Notes: generated from the sequence alone by a model not told the origin. A stretch of 38,892 bases of DNA from Phenylobacterium sp. (GCF_030645195.1 NZ_JAUSLW010000076.1:1-38892), one strand, 5' to 3'. Positions 18,297 to 26,381 are shown, counted from the stretch's first letter. Numbers and translations are program-made.

Positions 18297-18761
18297 ATGG
18301 CGACGAGACCTTACTGGGAAACGAAATCACTCCGCCAGATGACGGCGGCCGAGTGGGAGAGCCTATGCGACGGTTGCGGGCTTTGCTGTCTCGTTCGCTT
18401 CGAGGATGAGGACACCGGCGAGATCATCCCCACCCGCGTGCATTGTCGCCTCCTCGACGCCAAGACCTGCTCATGCAGCAACTATGCCGGGCGAAAGAAA
18501 CATGTCCCCGACTGCATCAAGCTGACGCCGTACAATGTCGAGACCCTGGAGTGGATGCCGCTGTCCTGCGCCTACCGCCGGATCAATGAGGGCCGCGGCC
18601 TGGCCGACTGGCACCCCCTGATTTCCGGCGACCCCGAAAGCGTCCACCGCGCCGGGGTCTCGGTCCGCGGCCAGACCATCAGCGAGAACGCACTGGCGCG
18701 CCCCGAGGACGCCACGGGATACCTCGCCTACGACCTCATGGAAGAACGCGGCGACGACTGA
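18297..18761 (+). CDS. YcgN-family cysteine cluster protein (UPF0260)
   Basis: A 154-residue cytoplasmic protein whose cysteines fit the UPF0260/CxxCxxCC family: LCDGCGLCC near residues 23-31, [12 protein letters not shown] near 50-61, and a further VPDC near 70. The pattern suggests metal (zinc or iron) binding, but no enzymatic role is established as far as I know. The ATG at 18297 gives the usual start; the nearest purine-rich stretch is GGAGG at 18270, somewhat far upstream. It is divergent from the PBP1A gene and not clearly linked in function. Confidence 0.92.
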   Translation: MATRPYWETKSLRQMTAAEWESLCDGCGLCCLVRFEDEDTGEIIPTRVHCRLLDAKTCSCSNYAGRKKHVPDCIKLTPYNVETLEWMPLSCAYRRINEGRGLADWHPLISGDPESVHRAGVSVRGQTISENALARPEDATGYLAYDLMEERGDD

Positions 18762-18799
18762 GCCCCTTGGGCCGGCATGGTGACGGACCGTGAGGCGTT

Positions 18800-18823
18800 T
18801 AGGCTCGCTGCTAGGCTCGCTGC
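18800..18823 (+). repeat. 12-bp perfect tandem repeat
   Basis: TAGGCTCGCTGC occurs twice in direct succession (18800-18811 and 18812-18823) in the 93-bp gap between the ycgN-family gene and the convergent patatin gene. It marks the left edge of the patatin/exporter cassette; no further copies are visible here. Confidence 0.8.
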
Positions 18824-18854
18824 GTAGCCTTGCCGCTGCCGGACCGGGCGGCGC

Positions 18855-20069
18855 TCAGTCACCGCCGGCGGACCGCGCAAGTTCCTGCTCAGCGGATCGC
18901 CAAAGCTGACCGCTCGCCGCTCGCGCTTCTCCAAGGTCAAACAGGGCCTGCATCCGTGCTGGGTCGAAGTCCAACCAACCCTGATCCAGGTATTCGGCGG
19001 GGATCGCCGCCAAGTGAAAATTCATATCCTGGCGGGCGGCGAAAGCCGATGTTCCCGCGATCGCCGCCCGCGTCATGTGCAGCATGAGTGTAGAGAAGCT
19101 GCGCGCCACTATCGGGATCGTCGCCTGCGGCGTTGTGCGGGGAGATTCGCGGAGCTGAGCGTTGATCAGGACGTATACGTTGGCCGAACGCAAGTCGGTG
19201 AGTTGTCCCGGCGAGAGAAGGGTGATCTCCGGGGCAATAAAAAATGGTGTCGTCACGCCGCCATCAACGTGCATCTCATCATAGCTTCCAGCCTGACTTC
19301 CGACATGAATCATGACGGGTGGGAACAGTCCTGGAACACTCGCTGACGCGACAAGCACATCCCGAAACAATGTCAGCGCCTCAGCTCCCCCCCGCTGTGC
19401 AATGGAGCCCATGTCCCAAAGCACGGTCTCCTGCCTGTCCAGGTCAGTTGTGGCGACAAGCAGGACGCGGCCGCTCCTGGCTTCCTCAGCCACGGCAGCG
19501 ACAAGGTCTCCGGTAATGAAATGATCGACAAGTTCCCGCAGTGGCTTGCCGGAATTCAGGCCCGGCTTGAACAGGGCTCCAAGGCCGCGCGATTGCAGCA
19601 GTTCTTGGCTTCGGCCGCCGACGAAGGCCTCGGTCAATTGCGGATCCCAGTCCGGCCCGAGAAAGGCGAATGGCGCAATGAGCGCTCCGGCGCTGACGCC
19701 CGTGACCACCTCATATCGAGGGCGCATGCCACCGCGAGAGAGGCCGGTCAAAACCCCCGCAGAGTAGGCGCCGCTGCTGCCCCCGCCGGAAATGGCCAGG
19801 ATGTCGAAACCGCCATCGGTCACCGAGGCGCGCAGGCGTGCGATGTTCTCGGCAGCCTCTCTTCCTGCCACCCGGCCCTCGACCCCCAGCGAGCGGACAA
19901 GCGGTGAAAAGCCGATGGGGGCCGCTGATGCTGAGGATTGGGGGGACGCTTCTCCGCGAGGCGCTGTTGCGCACGCGGTCAGCAGGAGCGTTGCAGCCAT
20001 CAACAGGGCCGCAAAACGCCACGGGCGGAGTTCGCTGACTTGCGCAAGCGGCCGCCGGGTCGAGATCAA
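18855..20069 (-). CDS. Patatin-like phospholipase lipoprotein
   Basis: Predicted lipid acyl hydrolase anchored as a lipoprotein. The 404 residues begin with a signal sequence (RPWRFAALLMAATLLLTAC), lipidation at C33. The patatin oxyanion motif is SGGGSSGAYSAG (94-105), the nucleophile elbow GVSAG puts the catalytic serine at S126, and the dyad aspartate is D269 in HVDGG. All catalytic parts are intact. The start is an unusual TTG at 20069, overlapping the ATPase stop as TTGA, with GGAG about 10 bases upstream; the later ATG (codon 24) would destroy the signal's basic region. It is the last gene of the TetR/HlyD/permease/ATPase operon. Codon use is less GC-biased than in flanking housekeeping genes, suggesting transfer. 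The link to the exporter is inferred from context. Confidence 0.9.
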   Translation of the reverse strand: MISTRRPLAQVSELRPWRFAALLMAATLLLTACATAPRGEASPQSSASAAPIGFSPLVRSLGVEGRVAGREAAENIARLRASVTDGGFDILAISGGGSSGAYSAGVLTGLSRGGMRPRYEVVTGVSAGALIAPFAFLGPDWDPQLTEAFVGGRSQELLQSRGLGALFKPGLNSGKPLRELVDHFITGDLVAAVAEEARSGRVLLVATTDLDRQETVLWDMGSIAQRGGAEALTLFRDVLVASASVPGLFPPVMIHVGSQAGSYDEMHVDGGVTTPFFIAPEITLLSPGQLTDLRSANVYVLINAQLRESPRTTPQATIPIVARSFSTLMLHMTRAAIAGTSAFAARQDMNFHLAAIPAEYLDQGWLDFDPARMQALFDLGEARAASGQLWRSAEQELARSAGGD

Positions 20070-20773
20070 GATGCCGGCTCCACTCGACCGCCCTCCTCAT
20101 GGGTCCGGCCGTCCCGGATGTGATAGAGGCGCTTGAACGTGGGAATGATCTTCTCGTCATGGGTGACGATGATGATCGCGGTCTGGTAGCGGGCCGCCAT
20201 GTCATTGAGGATCTTGACCACCGCCAACGCTCGTTCACCGTCGAGCGGCGCTGTCGGCTCATCGGCGAGGATCACGGGGGGACGGCTCACCAGCGCCCTG
20301 GCGATGGCGACGCGCTGTTGTTCGCCCCCTGAGAGCTGAGATGGCATGGCCTTGGCGCGATGGGCGACATCGAGCGCCGTGAGCAATTCCACCGCATGGG
20401 CGCGGGCCTTGGCGTTGGTGACGCCGGCGAGCATCGGCAGAAGGGCGACATTGTCGGTGACATCGAGAAACGGGATCAGATAGGGCGACTGAAAGATGAA
20501 GCCGATCCGATCGCGACGCAGCGCCCGCAGGTCAGGAATTTTCCATTCGTTGTCGTAAATGGTCTGCTCACCGATCGTCATCCGCCCGGAGGTTGGCTCG
20601 ATCACCGCCCCCAGACATTTGAGCAGGGTGCTCTTGCCGGACCCCGACGGTCCGATGAGGCCGACGACCTCTCCGGGCCCGACATGCATGTCCACGCCCT
20701 GCAGGGCATGGACCGCTGTTTCGCCTTCCCCGTAGGTCTTGACGAGATTTTCGATGCGGATGCCGTCAGCCAC
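20066..20773 (-). CDS. MacB/LolD/DevA-type ABC exporter ATPase
   Basis: Cytoplasmic ATPase of a type VII (MacB-like) transporter. The 235 residues have Walker A GPSGSGKST (41-49), the Q-loop region FIFQSPYLIPFLDV, signature LSGGEQQRVAIARAL and Walker B VILADEPTAPLD, then switch His in IIIVTHDEK. GTG at 20773 (MADGIRIENLVKTYGEGETAVHALQ) overlaps the permease stop by 8 bases and gives the usual family length; the frame open to 20818 adds an unlikely leader. It works with the FtsX-like permease and HlyD-type adaptor directly upstream. Confidence 0.92.
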   Translation of the reverse strand: MADGIRIENLVKTYGEGETAVHALQGVDMHVGPGEVVGLIGPSGSGKSTLLKCLGAVIEPTSGRMTIGEQTIYDNEWKIPDLRALRRDRIGFIFQSPYLIPFLDVTDNVALLPMLAGVTNAKARAHAVELLTALDVAHRAKAMPSQLSGGEQQRVAIARALVSRPPVILADEPTAPLDGERALAVVKILNDMAARYQTAIIIVTHDEKIIPTFKRLYHIRDGRTHEEGGRVEPAS

Positions 20774-21968
20774 CGATGGCCTCCGCGGGATCGATCCGAA
20801 GCGCGGCGCGGATGGCAAGCAGGCTGGCGATCGCGCAGATCACCATGACCGCGATGAACCCGCGCACGGAATCGCTGGACAGCAACAAAACGTACTTGGG
20901 GAATATCGGGGCCCAGGCGGTGGCGGCGATCTTGCCGACGACAAAGCCGATCAGGCCAAGTCCGAGCGCCTGCTGCAGGATCATGAACGAGATGGTCCGG
21001 TTGCGTGTGCCGATCAACTTCAGCACCGCGATCTCCCGGATTTTACCCATGGTCAGCGTGTAGATGATGAAGGCGACGATCGCCGCGCTGACGATGGAGA
21101 GGATGACGAGAAACATGCCGATCTGACGCGCGGATGTGGCGATCAGCTTGTCGACCAGAATCTCCTCCATCTCCGCCCGAGTGTAGACCGTGAGCCGCTG
21201 CCAGCGTCGGATCGGCTCGGCCACCTGGTCAGGACTGAACCCCTCCTTGATCTGCACCAGAACGGCATTCACATAGGGATTGCTGGTCTGGGAGGCGGTC
21301 ACGGCGTCGACCATGCCGGGATTTCCGGGGGGATTGAGCGCGGGATTCCGCGCCGTGCGAGCCCGCTGACGGACGATCGCGTCGCTGTCCTTGAGGAACT
21401 GGGCCTGCTGGGCGTCCTTCAAGGGGATGAACAGCATCGGATCGCCACCTGAAGACACCATGCGGCTGGTCAGCCCCACGACCTTGTATCGGTTGCGCCG
21501 CACCTGCACGACGTCGCCCAGACGAAAGCCGGTCTTCACGTCGGCGACCGCCTCGTAGTGGGCGCGCACGATCTGGCGCCCGGCGATAAGATGGGGGGGC
21601 TGGCCGGGTTCACCGGGTGACGCGGCCTTGATGCCGACCACCATGACCCGAACGTCGCGTCCGGCATGGCCGATCTGCATTGTCAGGTAGGTCACATTGG
21701 CCGCCCGCGCGACGCCGGGCATGGCGCGGATCGATCGGTCGACATCGTCATTGATGCTTGACGGTTCGGCGTAGGGGCCAAGCGTGTTTCTCTGCACCAC
21801 CCAAAGGTCAGCGCCGCTATTGTCCAGCATCGCCTGGGCGTCATCGACCATGCCGCGGTAGACGCCGGCCATGGTCAGGGTGACGCCGATCAGCAGCCCC
21901 AGGCCGATACCGGTAAAGACGAACTTCCCCCAGCTATGGAGGATGTCGCGACCCGCAAGGCTGATCAT
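20766..21968 (-). CDS. FtsX/MacB-like ABC permease (DevC type)
   Basis: Inner-membrane permease of the MacB/LolCE/DevC class. The 400 residues have the four-helix layout: one helix near the N-terminus (about 14-36, KFVFTGIGLGLLIGVTL), a large periplasmic domain (about 40-270), then three helices near 280-305, 325-345 and 362-385. FtsX-type EIAVLKLIGTRNRT links helices 2 and 3, and the C-terminus ends LRIDPAEAIGG. Such permeases do not pump through a channel but use mechanotransmission on periplasmic substrates, usually lipoproteins, peptides or lipids. ATG at 21968 overlaps the HlyD-gene stop as ATGA. Confidence 0.92.
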   Translation of the reverse strand: MISLAGRDILHSWGKFVFTGIGLGLLIGVTLTMAGVYRGMVDDAQAMLDNSGADLWVVQRNTLGPYAEPSSINDDVDRSIRAMPGVARAANVTYLTMQIGHAGRDVRVMVVGIKAASPGEPGQPPHLIAGRQIVRAHYEAVADVKTGFRLGDVVQVRRNRYKVVGLTSRMVSSGGDPMLFIPLKDAQQAQFLKDSDAIVRQRARTARNPALNPPGNPGMVDAVTASQTSNPYVNAVLVQIKEGFSPDQVAEPIRRWQRLTVYTRAEMEEILVDKLIATSARQIGMFLVILSIVSAAIVAFIIYTLTMGKIREIAVLKLIGTRNRTISFMILQQALGLGLIGFVVGKIAATAWAPIFPKYVLLLSSDSVRGFIAVMVICAIASLLAIRAALRIDPAEAIGG

Positions 21969-23155
21969 TGCCGGCTGCCGGCAAGCTGGTCGACGACCCG
22001 GATGCGGGTGCGGGCGGTCAGGCTGCGCTGGCTATACACCACCACGCGTGCGCCCTGCTTCAGCCCACTCAAGATCTGGACAGTCCCATTCAGATCGGTC
22101 GCCCCGGTGGTGACCGGCTGGAAGCGGAGTTTCCCGTCCTCGACGATCCATGCGCCGGACCTGCCCTTGACCCTGTGAATGGCGGCGTTCGGCACGGCGA
22201 GTGACTTCCTGGCGGGCGGGAGAGTCACCGTCACCTCCGCCAGTTCGCCAACGGGCGGCAGGTCCCGGGTCTCGAACCCGACCTTGGCCATCACTTCCTC
22301 GGTTACCGCGTCGGCCAGAGGCTCGGTGCGGATGACGCGCCCCACCAGCGGGGCTCCGGCGCGCGACCGGAGCAAGACCTGGGCGCGCAGTCCGGGTTGA
22401 AGGCCGGTCGATTGAAGCTGGTCGAAGCGCGTATTGATCCACAGGTTGGCAGGGTCGATGATTTCCACGACCGCTTGTCCGGCGACCACGGTGGTTCCAG
22501 GTTCCACCGCGCGGCGGACGACAAGTCCGCTGGCGGGCGCGACGAGGAGCAGGTTGGCCTTCTGGCGCACGAGCGCCGCCCGTTCCGCGCCGGTGCGCCC
22601 CCGATCCTGTAAGGCCGCCGCGGCGTTGGCGTGAGCCGCCACCGTCCCGGCTTCCGCCACCTGCAGCTCCTGACGCCGGACATCGACGGCCGCCTGCGTC
22701 ACCCAGCCCCCCTTGAGAAGCTGTTCGGCTCGACCGGCCTGCGTCCGGGCCAGCCGTGCTCGCGCCTGCGCCTCGGCAAGCTGCGCCTGCGCGGCCCGCT
22801 CAAGGTCGAAGGACCGACCTTCCGCGCTCCCTTGCGCGGCAATGCGTTCGTCAAGATCGATCGGGTCGATTTCAGCGAGCGGTTGGCCGGCGACGACATG
22901 GTCGCCCACATCCACCAGCACCACGCGCACGCGCCCCGCGGTGGTGGGGCCGACACGGTGCGTGTAACGCGCTTCGACCGAGCCGATGCCAAAGAGCGAC
23001 GGGGAAATCGCTTTTTCCTCCACCGTCACCAAGGTGACCGGCACGGGCGCAAGCGGGCCTGAGCGCAGCGCTACATAGGCGAACACCACGATCAGCGGCG
23101 TCAGGACCGCGATTAACAACCATGTCCGCCGATTGCCTGGCAGGGTGAGCTTCAT
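21965..23155 (-). CDS. HlyD/DevB-type periplasmic adaptor (membrane fusion protein)
   Basis: Periplasmic adaptor that connects an inner-membrane exporter to an outer-membrane channel. The 396 residues have an N-terminal anchor helix (about 11-30, LLIAVLTPLIVVFAYVAL), a split lipoyl domain (GRVRVVLVDVGDHVVAGQPLAEID and the partner LLLVAPASGLVVRRAVEPG), an Ala/Gln/Arg-rich alpha-hairpin between them (about 100-190), and beta-barrel and membrane-proximal domains. No outer-membrane TolC-like gene is nearby, so a housekeeping channel would be recruited. ATG at 23155 overlaps the TetR stop as ATGA, making this the second gene of the operon. Confidence 0.9.
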   Translation of the reverse strand: MKLTLPGNRRTWLLIAVLTPLIVVFAYVALRSGPLAPVPVTLVTVEEKAISPSLFGIGSVEARYTHRVGPTTAGRVRVVLVDVGDHVVAGQPLAEIDPIDLDERIAAQGSAEGRSFDLERAAQAQLAEAQARARLARTQAGRAEQLLKGGWVTQAAVDVRRQELQVAEAGTVAAHANAAAALQDRGRTGAERAALVRQKANLLLVAPASGLVVRRAVEPGTTVVAGQAVVEIIDPANLWINTRFDQLQSTGLQPGLRAQVLLRSRAGAPLVGRVIRTEPLADAVTEEVMAKVGFETRDLPPVGELAEVTVTLPPARKSLAVPNAAIHRVKGRSGAWIVEDGKLRFQPVTTGATDLNGTVQILSGLKQGARVVVYSQRSLTARTRIRVVDQLAGSRQ

Positions 23156-23766
23156 GGTCTTCCCCCGATACCCTTGAGGTAGATTCTGAACACCCGGCCG
23201 GCCATGGCCCGCATCGCCGGGAAGTCCCCGGTCATCATGGCTTGCATCACCAGACCCTGGATGGTGCCGACGAACAGCGTCGCGGCGGCTTCGGTATCGA
23301 GATCAGCGGGCAGATGGCCATTGGTGCTGCAGTGATGGAGAAGCTTCACCAAGCGTGTTCGATACCCGTTGATCAGAGCCCGTGCGCTTCGCTTCGCGGC
23401 CGTGTCACCGGTGCGCTGCAACTCCCCGAACAGAATGCGGGGGACGCCAGGCCGGGCCACCACGAAATCGACATGCGCCAGAAACATCTGCTCAAGCGCA
23501 GACAAAGGCGACGAGCCTCTTGCCTCAGCCTGATCGAGCCGTCGGGTGAGCTGGTCGGCCGTCCAGACCATGACCGCATCCCAGACCGCGTCCTTGGTCG
23601 GGAAGTGGCGGAACAGCGCCCCTTGGGTCAGTTGCATATGCTCAGCGATCTGGCCCGTGGTGATTTCGGCCGGATTGCGCGTCGCGGCAAGGTCAACGAC
23701 CGCTTCCACGGTCACTTCTCGGCGTTGCGCAGCAGGGAGATTTTGACGAGCCACCATTGAATCCAT
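23152..23766 (-). CDS. TetR/AcrR-family transcriptional regulator
   Basis: Local regulator of the export cassette. From ATG 23766 it has 204 residues (MDSMVARQNLPAAQRREVTVEAVV); ATG at 23757 is equally possible. The DNA-binding helix-turn-helix lies at about 37-56 (TTGQIAEHMQLTQGALFRHFPTKDAVW), a standard TetR N-terminus, and the C-terminal half is the variable ligand-binding/dimer domain. The open frame extends to 23916, but that part covers the likely operator and repeat sequence and is not protein-like. It is the first gene of the five-gene operon, so it probably represses its own operon through the palindromes upstream. The inducer is unknown. Confidence 0.92.
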   Translation of the reverse strand: MDSMVARQNLPAAQRREVTVEAVVDLAATRNPAEITTGQIAEHMQLTQGALFRHFPTKDAVWDAVMVWTADQLTRRLDQAEARGSSPLSALEQMFLAHVDFVVARPGVPRILFGELQRTGDTAAKRSARALINGYRTRLVKLLHHCSTNGHLPADLDTEAAATLFVGTIQGLVMQAMMTGDFPAMRAMAGRVFRIYLKGIGGRP

Positions 23767-23772
23767 AAACAG

Positions 23773-23796
23773 AAGATAGCAATCAGTCACTATCTT
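23773..23796 (-). promoter_or_regulatory. Candidate TetR operator
   Basis: AAGATAG (23773-23779) and CTATCTT (23790-23796) form a perfect 7-bp inverted repeat with a 10-base spacer. It ends 7 bases upstream of the TetR start codon at 23766, where an autorepressor would block transcription or translation. A second palindrome follows upstream. Confidence 0.55.
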
Positions 23797-23805
23797 TCGA
23801 CACTC

Positions 23806-23817
23806 TGCCATTTGGCA
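23806..23817 (-). promoter_or_regulatory. Second palindrome upstream of the TetR operon
   Basis: TGCCATTTGGCA is a perfect 5-bp inverted repeat around TT. On the coding strand its TTGCCA could serve as a -35 element, 17 bases before AGATAG within the first palindrome, which would place the operator over the promoter. Confidence 0.35.
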
Positions 23818-23932
23818 AGGTCGATTGGGCTCCGGCAATCTCGCACCGCGCCTCAAGGCTGAGCTGATCGTTGACCTGTCCCATCCCAACACCTCCGCCG
23901 ACGCAGGGTGTTGCACTTGGTTTGAGAACTTA

Positions 23933-23960
23933 GGCCCGGCCCTCGCCGGGGATGAGCGGA
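23933..23960. repeat. REP-like palindrome copy
   Basis: This segment reads, on the reverse strand, CCGCTCATCCCCGGCG followed by AGGGCCGGGCC, a diverged copy of the arms at 15904 and 36746. CCCGGC (23935-23940) pairs with GCCGGG (23945-23950) around CCTC. It marks the right edge of the exporter cassette. The rest of 23818-23971 holds nothing I can identify. Confidence 0.7.
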
Positions 23961-23971
23961 GAGGGGCGCAC

Positions 23972-24382
23972 CTAGCCCTTCGGTCTCGCCATCCCGATCC
24001 ACGCCGTCGCCCCCAGGAAGACCAGCACCCCGGCCAGGGGTCCGAAGAACCCGATCATCGTCGTCGGCGCCGGGCCTCGTCCGTCCAGGGCTCCCACCAG
24101 GAAGGCCGTCGAGGCCAGGCCGGCGATCAGGATCGCGGCCGGGAGCGCCGCCAGCAGGCGCGGACGCCCGGCGTCCTCTAGCCGCTTGGCGGCCAGGCAC
24201 AGCCACCCATAGAGGCCGGCCAGGGCGATATGGAACCGCACCTGCAGCGGGGGCAGGGGGCTGGTCAGGTAGAAGGCCAGGTCCACGATGACGGCGGCCA
24301 GCAGCAGGCCCGCCAGGGCGGCCCAGAACCCCCGACGGCCCAGGCGGCCCCGCGGCCAGAGGAAGAGTTTGACAATGCGCAC
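23972..24382 (-). CDS. DUF805-like small membrane protein
   Basis: A 136-residue protein with four hydrophobic segments (about 20-43, 50-63, 77-98, 108-130). The N-terminal GRLGRRGFW and the internal AKRLEDAGRPRLLA correspond to the GRIGRxxFW and xxRLHDxGRSGW marks of DUF805 inner-membrane proteins. Function unknown. ATG at 24382 follows the hallmark spacing of the family. It is monocistronic on the minus strand, divergent from the DnaJ-like gene. Confidence 0.75.
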   Translation of the reverse strand: MRIVKLFLWPRGRLGRRGFWAALAGLLLAAVIVDLAFYLTSPLPPLQVRFHIALAGLYGWLCLAAKRLEDAGRPRLLAALPAAILIAGLASTAFLVGALDGRGPAPTTMIGFFGPLAGVLVFLGATAWIGMARPKG

Positions 24383-24484
24383 GGCGTCCCGGTCCCAACG
24401 CCATCAGGCTAGCGGCTCGGCCTCCGTGACGGCGTGTGGCATTTCTGCAACATCAGCCCTTGCGCGCGGCGCCAAACAGCCTAA

Positions 24485-24508
24485 TTGAAGGCCACGCGTT
24501 CCCCACAT
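24485..24508 (+). promoter_or_regulatory. Weak heat-shock (RpoH-like) promoter candidate
   Basis: TTGAAG (24485-24490) and CCCCACAT (24501-24508) resemble the RpoH -35 TTGAAA and -10 CCCCATNT elements, but the 10-base spacer is shorter than usual. It precedes the DnaJ-like gene by about 30 bases. Confidence 0.25.
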
Positions 24509-24539
24509 CTGTCGAACAATCACCGAAGGTCTTTGTCTC

Positions 24540-25466
24540 TTGGCTGGCGATCCCTATCAGGAACTTGGCGTGGCCCGCGGCGCGAGCGCCGATGAGGTCC
24601 GCAAGGCGTTCCGCAAGCTGGCCAAGAAGCACCACCCCGACACCAATCCGGGCGACAAGGCCTCGGAGGAGAAGTTCAAGCGCGTCAGCGCGGCCTTCGA
24701 CATCATCGGCGATCCCGACAAGCGCAAGAAGTTCGACGCAGGCGAGATCGACGCCGACGGCCGGGAGACCATGCGCGGCTTCGGCGGCGGCAGCCCCTTC
24801 GGCCAGCAGGGCGGCGGCGGCTGGAGCCCCCGGGGCCAGCAGGCCGACGGCCCGGAGATCGACCTCAGCGAACTGTTCGGCGACATCCTGGGCCGCGGTC
24901 GCCCCGGCGGCGGCGGCCAGGGCGGCGGCTTCGGTGGCTTCTCCCAGCGCGGCGCCGATGTGCGCGCGCGCCTGGAGATCGACCTGGAGGACACCATCCA
25001 CGGCGCCAAGAAGCGCATCGCCTTCTCCGACGGCCGCACCATCGACGTCTCCATCCCCAAGGGGGCCGAGGAGGGCCAGACCCTGCGCCTGAAGGGCCAG
25101 GGCTCGCCCGGCCGCTCCGGCCCCGGCGACGCCTTCATCGAGATGACCATTCGCCCGCACGCCCTCTTCCGGCGCGAGGGCGACAACCTGGTCATGGACC
25201 TGCCGGTCTCCATCCCCGACGCGGTCCTGGGCGGCAAGGTCCAGGCGCCGACCCCCGACGGGGCGGTCAATGTCTCGGTGCCCAAGGGCGCCAACACCGG
25301 CGCCTCCCTGCGCCTCAAGGGCCGCGGCCTCTCCGACCCCAAGGGCAAGCGCGGCGACCTGCTGGCCCGCATCGTCCTGATGCTGCCCGAGACCATCGAC
25401 CCCGCCCTGGAAGCCTTCGCCGTGACCTGGCGCGCCGAACGGCCCTTCACACCGCGCCGGCGCTGA
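24540..25466 (+). CDS. DnaJ-class co-chaperone without zinc finger (CbpA-like)
   Basis: J-domain protein that would stimulate DnaK ATPase activity. The 308 residues have an N-terminal J domain (DPYQELGVARGASADEVRKAF onward) with the essential HPD motif at 32-34, a Gly/Gln/Phe-rich linker (about 75-140) and two C-terminal beta domains (RLEIDLEDTIHGAKKRI, MDLPVSIPDAVLGGKV). The Cys-rich zinc-binding domain of DnaJ is missing, so this is a type II protein like CbpA. Translation starts at an unusual TTG (24540), preceded by GAAGG about 12 bases upstream; no in-frame ATG leads to a full J domain. A weak heat-shock-like promoter lies upstream. Confidence 0.93.
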   Translation: MAGDPYQELGVARGASADEVRKAFRKLAKKHHPDTNPGDKASEEKFKRVSAAFDIIGDPDKRKKFDAGEIDADGRETMRGFGGGSPFGQQGGGGWSPRGQQADGPEIDLSELFGDILGRGRPGGGGQGGGFGGFSQRGADVRARLEIDLEDTIHGAKKRIAFSDGRTIDVSIPKGAEEGQTLRLKGQGSPGRSGPGDAFIEMTIRPHALFRREGDNLVMDLPVSIPDAVLGGKVQAPTPDGAVNVSVPKGANTGASLRLKGRGLSDPKGKRGDLLARIVLMLPETIDPALEAFAVTWRAERPFTPRRR

Positions 25467-25540
25467 CCTCCACCGTCTTCGGTGCTAGGCTCCCGAGGTG
25501 AAGGGGGCCGCTGAACGCGCTCCCGCGCGACGGAGGCTCC

Positions 25541-25912
25541 ATGCTCAGCGAGCGCCTGATCCAGCCGATGCTGGCCATCACCGATCCCGAGGCCGCCAAG
25601 CGGTTCTACGGCGATCTGCTCGGTCTTCGCCTCCTGGAGGAAGACCCCTTCGCGCTCACCTATGACGGCGCCAATGTCCCGCTGCGCCTGAGCAAGGTCT
25701 CCGCCCTGACGCCCCAGCCCTTCACCGCCCTCGGTTGGCGCGTCCCCGACGTCCGCGCGGCGGCCCGCGACCTCGCGGCCAAGGGCGTCCGCTTCGAACG
25801 GTTCGAGGGCATGGAACAGGACGAGTTCGGTGTCTGGACCCCGCCCGGCGGCGCGGGGGGCGTCTGCTGGTTCAAGGACCCGGACGGCAACCTACTGTCA
25901 CTCTCCCACTAG
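25541..25912 (+). CDS. VOC-family (glyoxalase-like) protein
   Basis: A 123-residue single-module vicinal oxygen chelate protein: beta-alpha-beta-beta-beta units with ITDPEAAKRFYGDLLGLRLLEED at the start and the family end VCWFKDPDGNLLSLSH. VOC proteins include glyoxalases, dioxygenases and resistance proteins; the substrate cannot be told. GGAGG stands about 8 bases before the ATG. A hairpin CACCG-TCTT-CGGTG near 25471 separates it from the DnaJ-like gene. The YjbR-family gene follows at a 7-base gap, so they are co-transcribed. Confidence 0.88.
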   Translation: MLSERLIQPMLAITDPEAAKRFYGDLLGLRLLEEDPFALTYDGANVPLRLSKVSALTPQPFTALGWRVPDVRAAARDLAAKGVRFERFEGMEQDEFGVWTPPGGAGGVCWFKDPDGNLLSLSH

Positions 25913-25919
25913 CGCCGCG

Positions 25920-26285
25920 ATGAGCGACTCCGCCGCCGCCCTCCAGGCTGTTCTGGCCGCCAAGCCCGGCGCCGTCGGCTCAGCCCTGCCCTCCGCCCCC
26001 GGCGTCGCGCTCTACAAGGTCATGGGCAAGATGTTCGCCATCCTGACCCAGAAGGGCGAGCCGTCGGTCATCCTGAAGTGCGATCCCCAGCTGGTGGAGA
26101 TCCTGCGCGAGCAATATGCGGGCGTCGGCCACCGCAGCCATCTGGACCGCCGCTTCTGGATCTGCGTGACCCTGGACTCCGACCTGCCGCCCGATGAGAT
26201 CGAACGCCTCGTCGCCGGGTCCTACGACCTGGTCCGCTCAGGCCTCACCCGCAAGCAGAAGGCCGAGCTTGAGGCCCTGGTCTGA
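25920..26285 (+). CDS. MmcQ/YjbR-family protein
   Basis: A 121-residue cytoplasmic protein of the YjbR (DUF1801-like, cyanophage-type fold) superfamily. It has MGKMFAILTQKGEPSVILKCDPQLVEILREQY and the family's YxxVxHRSHLDRRFWICVTLD segment, ending in SYDLVRSGLTRKQKAEL. Members are DNA-binding-like folds with no settled role. ATG at 25920 follows the VOC stop closely, making a two-gene unit; the frame open from 25830 runs inside the VOC gene. Confidence 0.85.
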   Translation: MSDSAAALQAVLAAKPGAVGSALPSAPGVALYKVMGKMFAILTQKGEPSVILKCDPQLVEILREQYAGVGHRSHLDRRFWICVTLDSDLPPDEIERLVAGSYDLVRSGLTRKQKAELEALV

Positions 26286-26365
26286 GAGGCCATGCCGTCG
26301 ACCCCATCCCCCTCCCACGCGCCTGCCGCGTGACAGACCGCCGCACCACCTGCATAAACCCCCTA

Positions 26366-26381
26366 TTCAGGCTGGGTTCAG
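26366..26381 (+). promoter_or_regulatory. Direct-repeat operator candidate for the PepSY/two-component operon
   Basis: TTCAG-GCTGGG-TTCAG is a direct repeat with 11-bp periodicity, the layout used by OmpR-family dimers (E. coli CreB binds TTCAC-N6-TTCAC). It lies 25 bases before the PepSY gene. The remaining gap 26286-26365 holds nothing clear. Confidence 0.5.

Noticed and set aside
18762..18854. Attachment site (att) of an integrated element
   Set aside because: The 12-bp tandem repeat has no matching copy at the other end of the exporter cassette, and there is no integrase or tRNA gene.
24436..25092. Alternative + strand frame over the DnaJ-like gene
   Set aside because: It is a +1 shadow of the J-domain gene, with Arg/Ser/Ala repeats and no motifs.
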